Program-made: the position numbers and the translations under genes
In this document: one piece after another, positions 25,298 through 34,022 of the stretch
How positions within the stretch are numbered: the first letter of the stretch is position 1
Layout: each line of letters begins with the position of its first letter
From: Spirochaetaceae bacterium
GTDB lineage: Bacteria; Spirochaetota; Spirochaetia; DSM-27196; PXBQ01
NCBI GenBank assembly: GCA_007695285.1
Contig: REEC01000255.1
Coordinates: 1 to 50,266, forward strand
Direction: 5' to 3'
DNA: 50,266 nucleotides
The notes under the pieces: model-generated
Told to the model about the DNA's origin: nothing
The model's input: only the letters and a program-made list of their open reading frames with translations
The model's database searches: none

Positions 25298-26564
25298 AAC
25301 GGAGCTCCCGTACCGCAGCTTTGTGTTCGATCGTGCCGGCCGCCGCGAGTCTCTCGGCCACGATCCGGATATTCTTGCCGCGGGCACCGGCTTTCCACGC
25401 AACACGTTCGGCGTGCAGGCGCATGTGCCCTCCCTGTATTCCCTCGCCGACGAGAGCCGAGAGCGCGGCAAAATTCTGTGCAAGCCCAACGGCGGCCGCG
25501 ATCCGCGAGAGTTGCGGCGCGTCGGGGTTTCCAAGAAGTTTCAGCGCAAGACCCGCAGCCGGATGGAAACCCGTCGCTCCTCCGACCGTCGCAAGTGCGA
25601 TCGGAAGCCGCACGCTGCCGACCAGTTCATCGCCGACGACCTGGTACTCGGTCAACACACGGTATCGCGCATCGCGTGCCGCGTACGCGTGCACGGCGGC
25701 CTCGAGCGCGCGCGTGTCGTTCGCGGTGGCGAGCGCGATCGCGGTCACGCCGTTCATGATACCCTTGTTGTGCGTCACCGCGCGTGCGTTGTTTTCGTCG
25801 GCAAACCGGTTCGCGAGCACGATCCGGCGAGCCATCTCGTGACCGGACCGGCCGGCGCGTCCGAGACGAAGGACCGGGAGCCTGATCTCGGCCCCCGCAA
25901 GACGACGGTCGGATACGTTTGTGAGAATCGCCATGAGAATCGAACCGCCGGTCAAGCTTTCAATCGGTGCTCTGAGCCGTTCGGCGGCCGTGTTGAGGAT
26001 ATTTGCGCCCATCGCGTCGCGAACATCGATATGCACGTGTACACAAACAAGACCCGTTTCCGGGAGTCGGGCAACCTCGACGCCGCGAAACCCGCCGCCC
26101 CTACGCGTCATTCCCCCGAGAATCGGCTCCAGAATCCGCTCGATCTCCGTGGCGTTCCGTGCGACTGCGTCTTCGGCGTGCGCCGCCGCGTTTTCGACGA
26201 CGATCTGCGCGGTCATGACCGGAGCGTCGGCCCACGTCGTCGCGCCACCCGCGCGAGATATGATTCCGGCTGCAAAACTCGCGGCCGCGACGACCGACGG
26301 TTCCTCGGTTGCAAGAGGGATTGTGCGGTCGGTACCGTCGATAACGTACCGAGGAACGATGCCCACCGGGACCGAGAAACACCCGATCGCGTTCTCGACC
26401 AGTACGTCCGCGAGTTCGGCGGTGTCGGCGTCCGGCGCGGTTATCTTGAGTTCGTCCGGAGTGAGCGAAAAGGCCTCGGCGAGCGCGTTTCGACGTTCGG
26501 AGAAATCCAGTTTGCGAAAGTGCGGCGGGAGCGTACCACGGCGCGGTTCGACGGCCTCATCCAT
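25272..26564 (-). CDS. mvaA: Hydroxymethylglutaryl-CoA reductase, class II
   Basis: A 430-residue bacterial (class II) HMG-CoA reductase with no membrane anchor, reducing HMG-CoA to mevalonate. Catalytic residues fit: E57 in ENAIG, K267 in THNKG, D283, and H380 in GGHMRLH; DAMGAN (183-188) is the cofactor block. DAMGAN is followed by class II-type segments. The ATG at 26564 overlaps the fni stop by 8 bases (ATGGATGA), with AAGGGA upstream. It is the third gene of the operon. Confidence 0.96.
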   Translation of the reverse strand: MDEAVEPRRGTLPPHFRKLDFSERRNALAEAFSLTPDELKITAPDADTAELADVLVENAIGCFSVPVGIVPRYVIDGTDRTIPLATEEPSVVAAASFAAGIISRAGGATTWADAPVMTAQIVVENAAAHAEDAVARNATEIERILEPILGGMTRRGGGFRGVEVARLPETGLVCVHVHIDVRDAMGANILNTAAERLRAPIESLTGGSILMAILTNVSDRRLAGAEIRLPVLRLGRAGRSGHEMARRIVLANRFADENNARAVTHNKGIMNGVTAIALATANDTRALEAAVHAYAARDARYRVLTEYQVVGDELVGSVRLPIALATVGGATGFHPAAGLALKLLGNPDAPQLSRIAAAVGLAQNFAALSALVGEGIQGGHMRLHAERVAWKAGARGKNIRIVAERLAAAGTIEHKAAVRELRFVIDSESQ

Positions 26565-27699
26565 CGGCGTTGTCCCTTCCGGGTTCGTCCGTTGCCGTGG
26601 CCGCGAGCGACGCCGACTCATCGTCGAACGCGCGTGTCGACCATAGCGGGACCGAACGGAGTTCCCGCGGCGTCGCAACGTCGGTCATGATCATGACCGA
26701 CCGCAAAACAGTCCGAATGTCCTCGACGCGTTTTACCACCGCGTCGGCGCCGCCCGACGTCACGTCGCGGACAAACGGAAGCGCGAGGCCAACCGCTTCG
26801 GCACCGAGCGCGAGACACTTTGCGACTTCCATTCCGGTGCGAATTCCGCCCGACGCAAGGATACCGTCGCGCTTCCTGCCGTCTCCCGTCCGCGCGAGAG
26901 CGCCGAGCAGAACTCCGGTCGGCAGACCCCAGCCCGAGAACTCATCCGCAGTTGTCGTGTCGTCGCTTCGGTGCGCTTCGACGCGGACCCAGTTGGTGCC
27001 GCCGGCGCCCGCCAGATCGACGTATCGGACGCCCGCATCGAGCAGTGCAGCGACGTCGTCGGGGGAAATTCCAAATCCGGTCTCTTTGACGATTATCGGG
27101 AGCGGTGAGGCCTCGCAGAGCCGACGAATTCCGTCGAGCACGCCCCGAAACTCGGTGTCGCCGTCGGCCTGGAACAACTCCTGGCCTATGTTGAGATGCA
27201 CCGCGATCGCGTCGACCTCGATCTTCTTGGCCGTCTCGATGATCAGAGAATGCGAAATCTGCGGGAGCTGTACGCCCCCGATGTTTGTGAAGACCGGGAC
27301 GTCGGGCGCGATCCGTTTGAGGCGAAAGTGGTCGATCACTTCGGGCTTTCGGAACAGGATTCGCATTGAACCCATGCCGACCGGGATGCGAGCGATCTGC
27401 GCAGCGCGAGCGAGCTCACGGTTGACCCTGTACGCCTCGTCGGATCCTCCCGTCATCGACGAGATGAACACCGGAATCGAGATCGGAAGCCCGAGGAATT
27501 CCGTCTCGGTCGTGCAATCGGCCAAATTTTTCTCGGATAGCGCGCGGTGCACAAACCGTACGCCGTCGAGGCCTGTCCGGTTGGTTTCTACCGCGTATAC
27601 GTCGGGACGTACACAAATCTCGAGGTGGCGGGCTTTGCGTTCGGCGAGCGACCCGGCATCGGACGAGTTAAACACACTCGTACTCTCGGTATCCGTCAT
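26557..27699 (-). CDS. fni: Type 2 isopentenyl-diphosphate delta-isomerase
   Basis: A 380-residue FMN-dependent TIM-barrel enzyme interconverting IPP and DMAPP. Blocks: ERKARHLEICV near the N-terminus, ISSMTGGS, HLNIGQELFQ (Gln-Glu for magnesium), and ILASGGIRTGMEVAKCLALG for FMN phosphate. AAGGGAG lies 6 bases before the ATG at 27699, inside the end of mvaS (32-base overlap). The C-terminal 25 residues are an acidic tail beyond the barrel. The type 2 enzyme is the one used in Borrelia. Confidence 0.95.
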   Translation of the reverse strand: MTDTESTSVFNSSDAGSLAERKARHLEICVRPDVYAVETNRTGLDGVRFVHRALSEKNLADCTTETEFLGLPISIPVFISSMTGGSDEAYRVNRELARAAQIARIPVGMGSMRILFRKPEVIDHFRLKRIAPDVPVFTNIGGVQLPQISHSLIIETAKKIEVDAIAVHLNIGQELFQADGDTEFRGVLDGIRRLCEASPLPIIVKETGFGISPDDVAALLDAGVRYVDLAGAGGTNWVRVEAHRSDDTTTADEFSGWGLPTGVLLGALARTGDGRKRDGILASGGIRTGMEVAKCLALGAEAVGLALPFVRDVTSGGADAVVKRVEDIRTVLRSVMIMTDVATPRELRSVPLWSTRAFDDESASLAATATDEPGRDNADG

Positions 27700-28960
27700 C
27701 GCGAACTCCCTTGAGGTAGTAGGACCCCTTGGGTATGTCGGCGTGTTCGACGAGGCGGCTATACGTCTCGGAATCGTACGGACCATCGATCCACTGTTGA
27801 TACTGCTCGATCGATGCGGTCGACTCGGTCCGGAAAACCGATTCCAGATCCCAGCTCGCGATGACTTTCGGCGCGCCTTCGGCAACGCGAGCGCTCAGAA
27901 CGGTCATCGTATTACCCGATCCGTACGACCCGAGAAGAATTCTCTTGCCGACTATGTCGTTACCGAGCGCCTGGTACCGCTCCGAAAGAAGGAACGCGAG
28001 CGTCAGGTACGCCGAACCCGAGTAGATGTTACCGACGCGGGCGATCGGCTCAAGAGACTGCGCGAACCCGCGGTCGGCGAGGAACGCGTCGGCGGGCTCA
28101 CCCGTCAACCCAAGATGCAGCGAAAGGAGTTTATGCGCCGCGAGAACTGCCATTTTTTTGAACGGGACGTGAAATACGATGAAGTCCGTGGCGTTGAGCA
28201 CGTCGGCGGGTGTTTCACCACGGCGTGAGCAGTGGTCGGCGAACGCCGAGTCGAGCGCTTCGTGGTAACACTGGACCGAGTAGCCGCCTTTCACTCGCGC
28301 GGTCGTCGAACCGAGCGGTCGAAAAAAGTCATCGACGTCGCTCGAGAAGAGCCCTTGAGTCGCGAGATCGAGTTCGAGCAACTTGGGGTTTTTCTCGACA
28401 AGCAGAGCAACCGCCCCCGCGCCTTGCGTGATCTCGGCCGTCGACGGCGCGTCGTACCGCGCGATGTCCGAGCAGATTATAATGCCTTTCTCGCCCGAAC
28501 GATGGGATATCGCGAGCAGCGCGCCGACGCTTACCATCGCGATCGTGCCTCCCGCGCAGGCGTGTTGGACCTGGAACGTCGAGATCGTGTTGGGAATCGG
28601 CGTTCCGGCGCGTTGCAAGGCGCCTTCGACGTACGCCGCGATCGGTTTTGACATATCGATTGCCGTCTCGGTACCGACCGAGAGGTATCTAAGACCGGTA
28701 AGGTCGTTTGTCCGCCGACAGAGCCCCGAACACGCCTGCGCGGAGAGAGTCACGTTGTCCTGCCACACCGCCGGAAATCTCACCGAGTGTTGCCCGGTCG
28801 ACTCTACCGCGCGGCGCATCTTCCGCTCGATCGAGGGATCCTGTTCGGCGCGGTACTTCACGAGCTCGGATAACTCGATCTTCGGCTGCGGAATATACAC
28901 CTCGATGTCACTCAATCCAATGCGAGGTTCAGCGTGCGGCTGTGAATGCGGTGTCTCCAT
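27668..28960 (-). CDS. mvaS: Hydroxymethylglutaryl-CoA synthase
   Basis: A 430-residue thiolase-fold enzyme joining acetyl-CoA and acetoacetyl-CoA. Catalytic triad positions are E98 in VGTETAID, C135 in QHACAGGT and H264 in FHVPFKKM, all present. VGNIYSGSAYL and YGSGNTM are further family blocks. It opens the six-gene operon. GGAGAGGA precedes the ATG. Upstream is a divergent gap with an inverted repeat. With the enzymes that follow, it gives the whole route from acetyl-CoA units to IPP/DMAPP except thiolase. Confidence 0.95.
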   Translation of the reverse strand: METPHSQPHAEPRIGLSDIEVYIPQPKIELSELVKYRAEQDPSIERKMRRAVESTGQHSVRFPAVWQDNVTLSAQACSGLCRRTNDLTGLRYLSVGTETAIDMSKPIAAYVEGALQRAGTPIPNTISTFQVQHACAGGTIAMVSVGALLAISHRSGEKGIIICSDIARYDAPSTAEITQGAGAVALLVEKNPKLLELDLATQGLFSSDVDDFFRPLGSTTARVKGGYSVQCYHEALDSAFADHCSRRGETPADVLNATDFIVFHVPFKKMAVLAAHKLLSLHLGLTGEPADAFLADRGFAQSLEPIARVGNIYSGSAYLTLAFLLSERYQALGNDIVGKRILLGSYGSGNTMTVLSARVAEGAPKVIASWDLESVFRTESTASIEQYQQWIDGPYDSETYSRLVEHADIPKGSYYLKGVRDDGYREYECV

Positions 28961-29033
28961 TTCCTCTCCAGTCTCCGGCCCCCCGAGGGTCTACCGTGAC
29001 GCGAAATTTGTCAGAATCCGTTACAATATACAC

Positions 29034-29055
29034 GGTTTTCTCGTAACCGAAAACC
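29034..29055. promoter_or_regulatory. Inverted repeat in the mvaS-mnmA divergent region
   Basis: GGTTTTC-N8-GAAAACC, a perfect 7-bp inverted repeat. On the minus strand a TATATT (29030-29025) lies just downstream and could be the -10 box of the mevalonate operon, with the repeat covering the -35 region. It is therefore an operator candidate; no promoter there has a good -35 match. Confidence 0.4.
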
Positions 29056-29117
29056 TGTGAACGGTGAATGCCGGCGATTCTCGTCGTATCGCGCGGCTAA
29101 ATCCGGTCGGGCAGGGC

Positions 29118-29146
29118 TTGATGCGCGGCGCGGGTTCTGAAAGAAT
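29118..29146 (+). promoter_or_regulatory. Promoter candidate of mnmA, predicted leaderless
   Basis: TTGATG at 29118-29123, a 17-bp spacer, AAGAAT at 29141-29146; ATG at 29155 is 8 bases further on. Each box matches the consensus at 4 of 6. No Shine-Dalgarno site precedes the ATG. Confidence 0.4.
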
Positions 29147-29154
29147 CGGAATCG

Positions 29155-30276
29155 ATGCATACAGCGGTATTGATGTCGGGCGGTGTCGACAGTTCCGTCG
29201 CGGCTTCACTCCTCGTGCGGCGTGGCGGTGCGACTGTCACTGCGTACTACCTGAAAATCTGGCTCGAAGACGAGACTGCGTACATGGGCGAGTGTCCGTG
29301 GGAAGAGGACCTCTCGTACGCGCGCGCCGTGTGCGCTGATCTGGGTATAGATCTGGTCGTTGTCCCGCTCCAACGCGAGTACTACGAACGCGTCGTCGAG
29401 TACGCGCTCGACGAGCTGCGCGCAGGTAGGACTCCGAGCCCGGACATTTTCTGCAACCTCAGGGTCAAATTCGGCGCTTTTCTCGAGAGACTCGGCGATT
29501 CGGTCGATCGTGTCGCATCGGGGCACTACGCACGCGTCGAATCGGCCGGTTCGATCCGGCGGTTGCGTCGCGCTCCGGATCCGGTGAAGGACCAAACGTA
29601 CTTCCTGTCTCACCTGACACAGGAGCAGCTCGGAAAAATCGAGTTTCCGATCGGTGGGATGAAGAAAAACGAGGTACGCGAATACGCCGAGCGCGAGAGA
29701 CTCGCGACGATGAAGCGAAAAGATAGCCAGGGAATCTGTTTTCTCGGCAAGATTCGGTACCCGGAGTTTGTGCGGCATTATCTCGGCGAGCGGGAAGGGC
29801 GTATCGTCGAGCGCGAGACCGGACGGATACTCGGGACGCATCGTGGGTTCTGGTTTCACACGATCGGCCAACGGCAGGGACTGGGTCTCGGGAACGGTCC
29901 GTGGTACGTTGTCGCGAAAGAAATAGAGTCGAACACGGTTTTTGTGTCGCACCAGGAAGCGCTTTCGGCGTCGGTCCGCACCGAGTTCACGATCGAAGAC
30001 GTCTCGTGGCTCGAACCTGCCTCGGGGCGTACGCGCCTCACGACAAAGCTGCGCCACGGTCCCGACTTGATTCCGTGCGACATCCGCGCGATCGACGAGG
30101 CCTGGTCGAGACTCCACGTCAGGCTCGATCGACCCGATGCGGGAATCGCGCCGGGCCAGTTTGCCGTTCTGTACGATGATGAGTACTGTCTTGGCGGAGG
30201 CCGCGTTACTGGCGGAGGCCGCGTTACTGGCGGAGGCCGCATCGGGGCTGAGCGGGAGGAATCGTGCGTGTCCTGA
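29155..30276 (+). CDS. mnmA: tRNA-specific 2-thiouridylase MnmA
   Basis: A 373-residue enzyme that thiolates U34 of Lys, Glu and Gln tRNAs. The PP-loop is SGGVDSS (8-14). The two catalytic cysteines are C100 in SPDIFCN and C195 in SQGICFLGK. GFWFHTIGQRQGLGLG and PGQFAVLYD are late family blocks. The normal protein ends near YCLGGGR; here a Gly-rich tail of two GGGRVT units and a partial third is added by an in-frame 18-bp DNA repeat. The end overlaps the response regulator gene by 13 bases. Confidence 0.95.
   Translation: MHTAVLMSGGVDSSVAASLLVRRGGATVTAYYLKIWLEDETAYMGECPWEEDLSYARAVCADLGIDLVVVPLQREYYERVVEYALDELRAGRTPSPDIFCNLRVKFGAFLERLGDSVDRVASGHYARVESAGSIRRLRRAPDPVKDQTYFLSHLTQEQLGKIEFPIGGMKKNEVREYAERERLATMKRKDSQGICFLGKIRYPEFVRHYLGEREGRIVERETGRILGTHRGFWFHTIGQRQGLGLGNGPWYVVAKEIESNTVFVSHQEALSASVRTEFTIEDVSWLEPASGRTRLTTKLRHGPDLIPCDIRAIDEAWSRLHVRLDRPDAGIAPGQFAVLYDDEYCLGGGRVTGGGRVTGGGRIGAEREESCVS
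30193..30242. repeat. 18-bp in-frame tandem repeat at the mnmA 3' end
   Basis: Two identical 18-bp units (30193-30210 and 30211-30228) plus a 14-bp partial copy with one mismatch to 30242. The unit begins GGCGGAGGCCGC. Its length is a multiple of three, so copy-number change keeps the mnmA frame and alters only the number of GGGRVT units. It ends about 20 bases before the response regulator start. Confidence 0.9.
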
Positions 30277-30950
30277 TCGTAGAGGACGATGAAAAGATCG
30301 CGGGATTTATCGTCAAAGGGTTACGCGAGGCCGGGTTTGCCGCCGATCGCGCCGAGACGGCCGAAGAAGCGCGCGCTCTTTTCGCGCCCGGACGATACGA
30401 CGCGGCGGTCGTCGATATAATGCTGCCCGGAATGGACGGTCTCGAGCTTATCGAACGCGTGCGTGCGTCCGGGATCTTAACGCCGATTCTGATTCTGAGC
30501 GCGCGCCACACGGTCGACGACCGGATCCAGGGCTTCAGAACCGGCGGTGACGACTACCTCGTGAAGCCGTTTTCGTTCTCCGAGCTTCTCGTTCGTCTTC
30601 AATCGCTGATACGGCGTTCTTCGATGGCGGCCCCGACGACACGTTTCGTCGTCGGCGATCTCGAACTCGACCTGTTGTCGCACGAGGTGCGAAGAAGCGG
30701 AGACCTGCTTGAGCTTCAGCCTCGCGAGTTCTCGTTGCTCGAGTACATGATGCGGAACAGTGGACGCGTGCTCTCAAAGACGATGATCCTCGAACACGTA
30801 TGGGATTACTCGTTCGATCCGCAGACGAACGTCGTCGACGTTCTTGTTTGGCGGTTGCGCGGCAAAGTCGACAAAGAGTACGAACAGAAGCTGATTCATA
30901 CGATTCGGGGTGTCGGGTATGTCCTTAAAGAATCTGAGACGAATTCCTAA
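30264..30950 (+). CDS. OmpR-family response regulator
   Basis: A 228-residue DNA-binding response regulator. Receiver domain residues 1-120: VEDDE acidic pair, phospho-acceptor D51 in VVDIMLPG, and K101 in LVKPFS. The winged helix (about 130-223) shows LELQPREFSLLEYMMRNSGRV and HTIRGVGYVL. It starts with a GTG, GGGAGGA upstream, inside the mnmA end. It overlaps the sensor kinase gene that follows, so the two form a pair; the target genes are unknown. Confidence 0.94.
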   Translation: MRVLIVEDDEKIAGFIVKGLREAGFAADRAETAEEARALFAPGRYDAAVVDIMLPGMDGLELIERVRASGILTPILILSARHTVDDRIQGFRTGGDDYLVKPFSFSELLVRLQSLIRRSSMAAPTTRFVVGDLELDLLSHEVRRSGDLLELQPREFSLLEYMMRNSGRVLSKTMILEHVWDYSFDPQTNVVDVLVWRLRGKVDKEYEQKLIHTIRGVGYVLKESETNS

Positions 30951-32403
30951 ACGGATCAACTTCCGGCTCGCGTTCGTTTTCTCGGGCATCTTCCTCGTCT
31001 CCGCGGCGGTTCTCTACTCGGTGACGTTTTTCACGTTGTACTCATCGCTTCGCGCCGAAGACCACGAGACGTTGCGCGTTCGCATGTTGTCATACTGGGC
31101 GTCGTATCAATCGGGCGGCCTCGAGCGGTTGATTCGCGAGATCGAGTTTGAGACATCGTTTGTCGTCGAACGTCCGTTCCTGGTCCGCATCGCCGATCCG
31201 CGCAACCGGACCATTTTCCAGACGGCGCCGCACGCGTGGAACGACTTTGCGCTCGGCTCGCTCGGCGAGATGGATATTTCGGAGATCGACGGCTTCATTG
31301 CGCTTTCCTCGCCGACTCACGCGTACAAGATCGAAGTCGGAAGCGTGTTGTTCTCCGACGAGTACCTGGTTCAGATCGGTACGAGCACACGGAACCGCGA
31401 CATGATTCTCGAGCATTTTCGGCGGAACTTCCTTTCGATTCTAGCGATTCTTCTCGTCGGCAGTTTCCTCGCGGGTGCGTTCTCGGCCGCGCGCGCGCTG
31501 AAGCCGATCTCTACGTTGAACGCCGCGGTCCAAAACGTCGTCGAGACGGGCCGGATTTCGGAGCGTGTCGCCGAACGTGGGACCGGCGATGATCTCGACG
31601 AAACCGCGCACGCTTTCAATCTCATGCTCGACAGGATCGAACGGCTCGTAAAGGGAATGAAGGAGTCTCTCGATACGGTCGCTCACGACTTGCGCACTCC
31701 AATGGCGCGTTTTCGCGGTGTCGCCGAGCTTGCGCTGCAGTCTCCGCCGGATCTCGAGTTGTACCGTGAGGCGCTCGGTGACGCGCTCGAGGAGTCGGAG
31801 ACCATCGTGCGGATGCTCACTTCGATCATGGATATATCGGCCGCCGAGTCGGGGGTGATGAAGCTTCGGATCGAGGAATTTGATCTCGTCGGACTCGTGC
31901 GCGACGTGATCGAGCTGTACGATTATGTCGGTGAGGAACGCGGCATCACGATAAAAGCGTCCGGCGAGCCGTCGATCATCGTGCGCCTCGACGCGAGTCG
32001 TGTCCGGCAGGCGGTCGCGAACGTGATCGACAACGCCGTAAAATACTCCGCCGATCGGACGACGATCGAGGTCTCATTCGCTCTGCTCGATTCGTTCGCC
32101 GAGATACGGATCGTCGATCACGGCATCGGAATCCCGCCTCGGGACCTTCCGCGGATCTGGGACCGGCTGTACCGCGGGAGCAGCGCCGAATCGCACCCCG
32201 GCCTCGGCCTCGGGCTCAGCCTCGTAAAGGCGATCACCGAAGCGCACGGCGGCCACGTCTCCGCCGAAAGTACCGCTGCTCGCCCCCGCTCTGCTACGCA
32301 AGACACGCTCGACGCCGATGCCGACGGCGCCGAGCCCGGTAGCGCCACGACGTTCCGTCTTGTCTTTCCACTCGAAGCGCCTTCGTCGATTACTAAACTG
32401 TAA
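30919..32403 (+). CDS. Sensor histidine kinase
   Basis: A 494-residue inner-membrane kinase paired with the preceding regulator. TM1 is about 16-41, the extracytoplasmic sensor region 42-170, TM2 about 171-190, then HAMP, then HisKA with H256 in VAHDLRTP. The ATPase has N box NVIDNAVKYS, G1 DHGIGIP and G2 GLGLGLS. An unusual acidic, Ala/Asp-rich insert of about 25 residues sits between GGHVSAES and the last strand. Start: ATG at 30919 with GGGG 8 bases upstream; a GTG at 30910 is the alternative. The stimulus is unknown, but the next gene is an HtrA protease, which suggests envelope stress. Confidence 0.93.
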   Translation: MSLKNLRRIPKRINFRLAFVFSGIFLVSAAVLYSVTFFTLYSSLRAEDHETLRVRMLSYWASYQSGGLERLIREIEFETSFVVERPFLVRIADPRNRTIFQTAPHAWNDFALGSLGEMDISEIDGFIALSSPTHAYKIEVGSVLFSDEYLVQIGTSTRNRDMILEHFRRNFLSILAILLVGSFLAGAFSAARALKPISTLNAAVQNVVETGRISERVAERGTGDDLDETAHAFNLMLDRIERLVKGMKESLDTVAHDLRTPMARFRGVAELALQSPPDLELYREALGDALEESETIVRMLTSIMDISAAESGVMKLRIEEFDLVGLVRDVIELYDYVGEERGITIKASGEPSIIVRLDASRVRQAVANVIDNAVKYSADRTTIEVSFALLDSFAEIRIVDHGIGIPPRDLPRIWDRLYRGSSAESHPGLGLGLSLVKAITEAHGGHVSAESTAARPRSATQDTLDADADGAEPGSATTFRLVFPLEAPSSITKL

Positions 32404-32456
32404 TACTCGTGAAATGATCCCGTGAGGATGGCGGCGTATACTCATCGCAGGAAATA

Positions 32457-33890
32457 ATGGTGATGAGCATGAAACGAAGTATTACAACGACCGCACTGGC
32501 CTTCGCGCTCGCAGCGTTGATCGTCGTCGGCGCGACTGCACAAGAATCCGTACCGACGACCACGACGTCATCGGACATGGATATTCTCGAGATGTACCAG
32601 AATACGTTCCGCGGCGTCGCTCGGAAAGTTCTGCCTGTCGTCGTTGAAGTCAACGTCGTCGAAATAGTTCGTCAGTCGACGTCACGATCGCCGTTCGATT
32701 TTTTCTTCGGTGCGCCGCGACCGGAACAGGCCGAGCGCGAGTTTCGCCAACAAGGCCTGGGATCCGGCGTGATAGTCCGACGCGACGGCCTCCGGGTGTT
32801 TGTGTTGACGAACAACCACGTCGTCGGCGACTCACAGGAAGTCAGTATTCGTTTGTACGACGGCCGGGAGTTCGAGGTCGCGGTTGTTGGAAAAGACCCG
32901 CGCACCGACCTCGCACTGCTGTCGTTTGAGACCGACGAGGACGTCGCGATCGCCGAGCTCGGTGACTCCGACACGCTGCACGTTGGCGACTGGGCATTCG
33001 CGATCGGAAATCCGTTGGGGTTTGAGTCGACCGTCACGTCCGGGATCATCTCGGCGGTCGGACGGCGAACATCACCCGGACGCGACATCGGAAATTTCAC
33101 CGACTACATCCAGACCGACGCGGCGATCAACCGTGGAAATTCCGGCGGAGCGCTCGTGAACTTGCGCGGGGAGGTCGTCGGGATTAACACATGGATCGCT
33201 TCGCAAACCGGCGGAAGCATCGGACTTGGATTCGCGGTTCCTGTTAACACGGCCAAGCGCGTAATCGGCGATATGGTGCGTTTGGGTCGCGTCGAGTACG
33301 GATGGTTGGGGATCTCGTACGGTCCTCCGAACGCAGGGGTTGTCGACGACATGAACATTGCGGGGCGAACCGGCGCGTTTGTGTACAACATTTTCCGCGA
33401 ATCACCCGCGGAGACCGCGGGTATTCTCCCGGGCGATCTGATCGTCGCTATCGACAACACGATGATCCGCGAGAGTCAGGACGTCGCGCGCATTATTCCA
33501 ACCCTGCCGACCAACAGACTCTCGACGTTCCGTGTCATCCGATACGGAGAGCCGATTACGGTTCGCGTCAGGACGACGTCACTCGAAGATCAGGCTGCCG
33601 GCGCAAGCGCTGCGTGGCCTGGCGCTCACGTCGTCCGTCTCACCGAGTCGGTGCGAACGCAACTCGACCTGAAAGCCGATGTGGGTTCGGTTGTTGTCGG
33701 CAATGTCGTCGCGGGCAGTCCGTCCGCTTCGGCCGGACTTAGAACCGGCGACATCGTTCAGTCCATCAACGGTCAGCGCATCAGGACGGTGCTCGACTTC
33801 TATCGCGCGCTCAACTCAACCGAGCGAGGCGATGCGTCACTCAGGATTCACCGGCAGGGTTCCGAGGTTCTCGTGAACCTTGTCCGTTGA
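32457..33890 (+). CDS. htrA: HtrA/Deg-family periplasmic serine protease
   Basis: A 477-residue secreted protease for envelope protein quality control. A signal peptide covers about residues 1-28 (cleavage after GATA). The trypsin-like domain has H121 in TNNHVV, D151 in RTDLALL and S229 in RGNSGG, so it is complete. Two PDZ domains follow (about 290-380 and 395-477). Start ATG at 32457 has AGGA upstream; in-frame ATGs follow at once. It lies 53 bases after the kinase gene. A TATACT at 32437-32442 gives no good -35. A terminator follows. Confidence 0.95.
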   Translation: MVMSMKRSITTTALAFALAALIVVGATAQESVPTTTTSSDMDILEMYQNTFRGVARKVLPVVVEVNVVEIVRQSTSRSPFDFFFGAPRPEQAEREFRQQGLGSGVIVRRDGLRVFVLTNNHVVGDSQEVSIRLYDGREFEVAVVGKDPRTDLALLSFETDEDVAIAELGDSDTLHVGDWAFAIGNPLGFESTVTSGIISAVGRRTSPGRDIGNFTDYIQTDAAINRGNSGGALVNLRGEVVGINTWIASQTGGSIGLGFAVPVNTAKRVIGDMVRLGRVEYGWLGISYGPPNAGVVDDMNIAGRTGAFVYNIFRESPAETAGILPGDLIVAIDNTMIRESQDVARIIPTLPTNRLSTFRVIRYGEPITVRVRTTSLEDQAAGASAAWPGAHVVRLTESVRTQLDLKADVGSVVVGNVVAGSPSASAGLRTGDIVQSINGQRIRTVLDFYRALNSTERGDASLRIHRQGSEVLVNLVR

Positions 33891-33909
33891 ACATATTCCT
33901 CCTCTCTTC

Positions 33910-33962
33910 GGCGTCCGGCGGCCCCCTCCTAGCTCATTTTCCCGCCGCCGGGCGCCTTTTTT
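33910..33962 (+). terminator. Intrinsic terminator after htrA
   Basis: A 12-bp stem (33910-33921 with 33945-33956, one G-T pair) of almost pure G/C, followed at once by six T at 33957-33962. The loop is 23 bases. It lies 20 bases after the htrA stop. Confidence 0.85.
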
Positions 33963-33984
33963 GCTGTCGATCGTTGAACTCCCG

Positions 33985-34013
33985 TTGCACCGGTTTTTCA
34001 CTTCTCGTACAAT
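33985..34013 (+). promoter_or_regulatory. Sigma70-like promoter of dusA, predicted leaderless
   Basis: TTGCAC at 33985-33990, a 17-bp spacer, TACAAT at 34008-34013. The dusA ATG is at 34023, nine bases after the -10 box, so the leader would be about 3 bases. No Shine-Dalgarno motif is present. Confidence 0.65.
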
Positions 34014-34022
34014 GCGCGAAAC

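Noticed and set aside
27668-28960. HMG-CoA synthase seeming to lack the catalytic Glu because WQDNVT replaces an expected ED motif.
   Set aside because: The catalytic Glu is in the VGTETAID segment (E98), which is conserved; the enzyme looks intact.
32437-32442. TATACT as the -10 box of htrA.
   Set aside because: No acceptable -35 lies 15-19 bp upstream and the transcript would start inside the ribosome site; htrA may be read from the kinase transcript.
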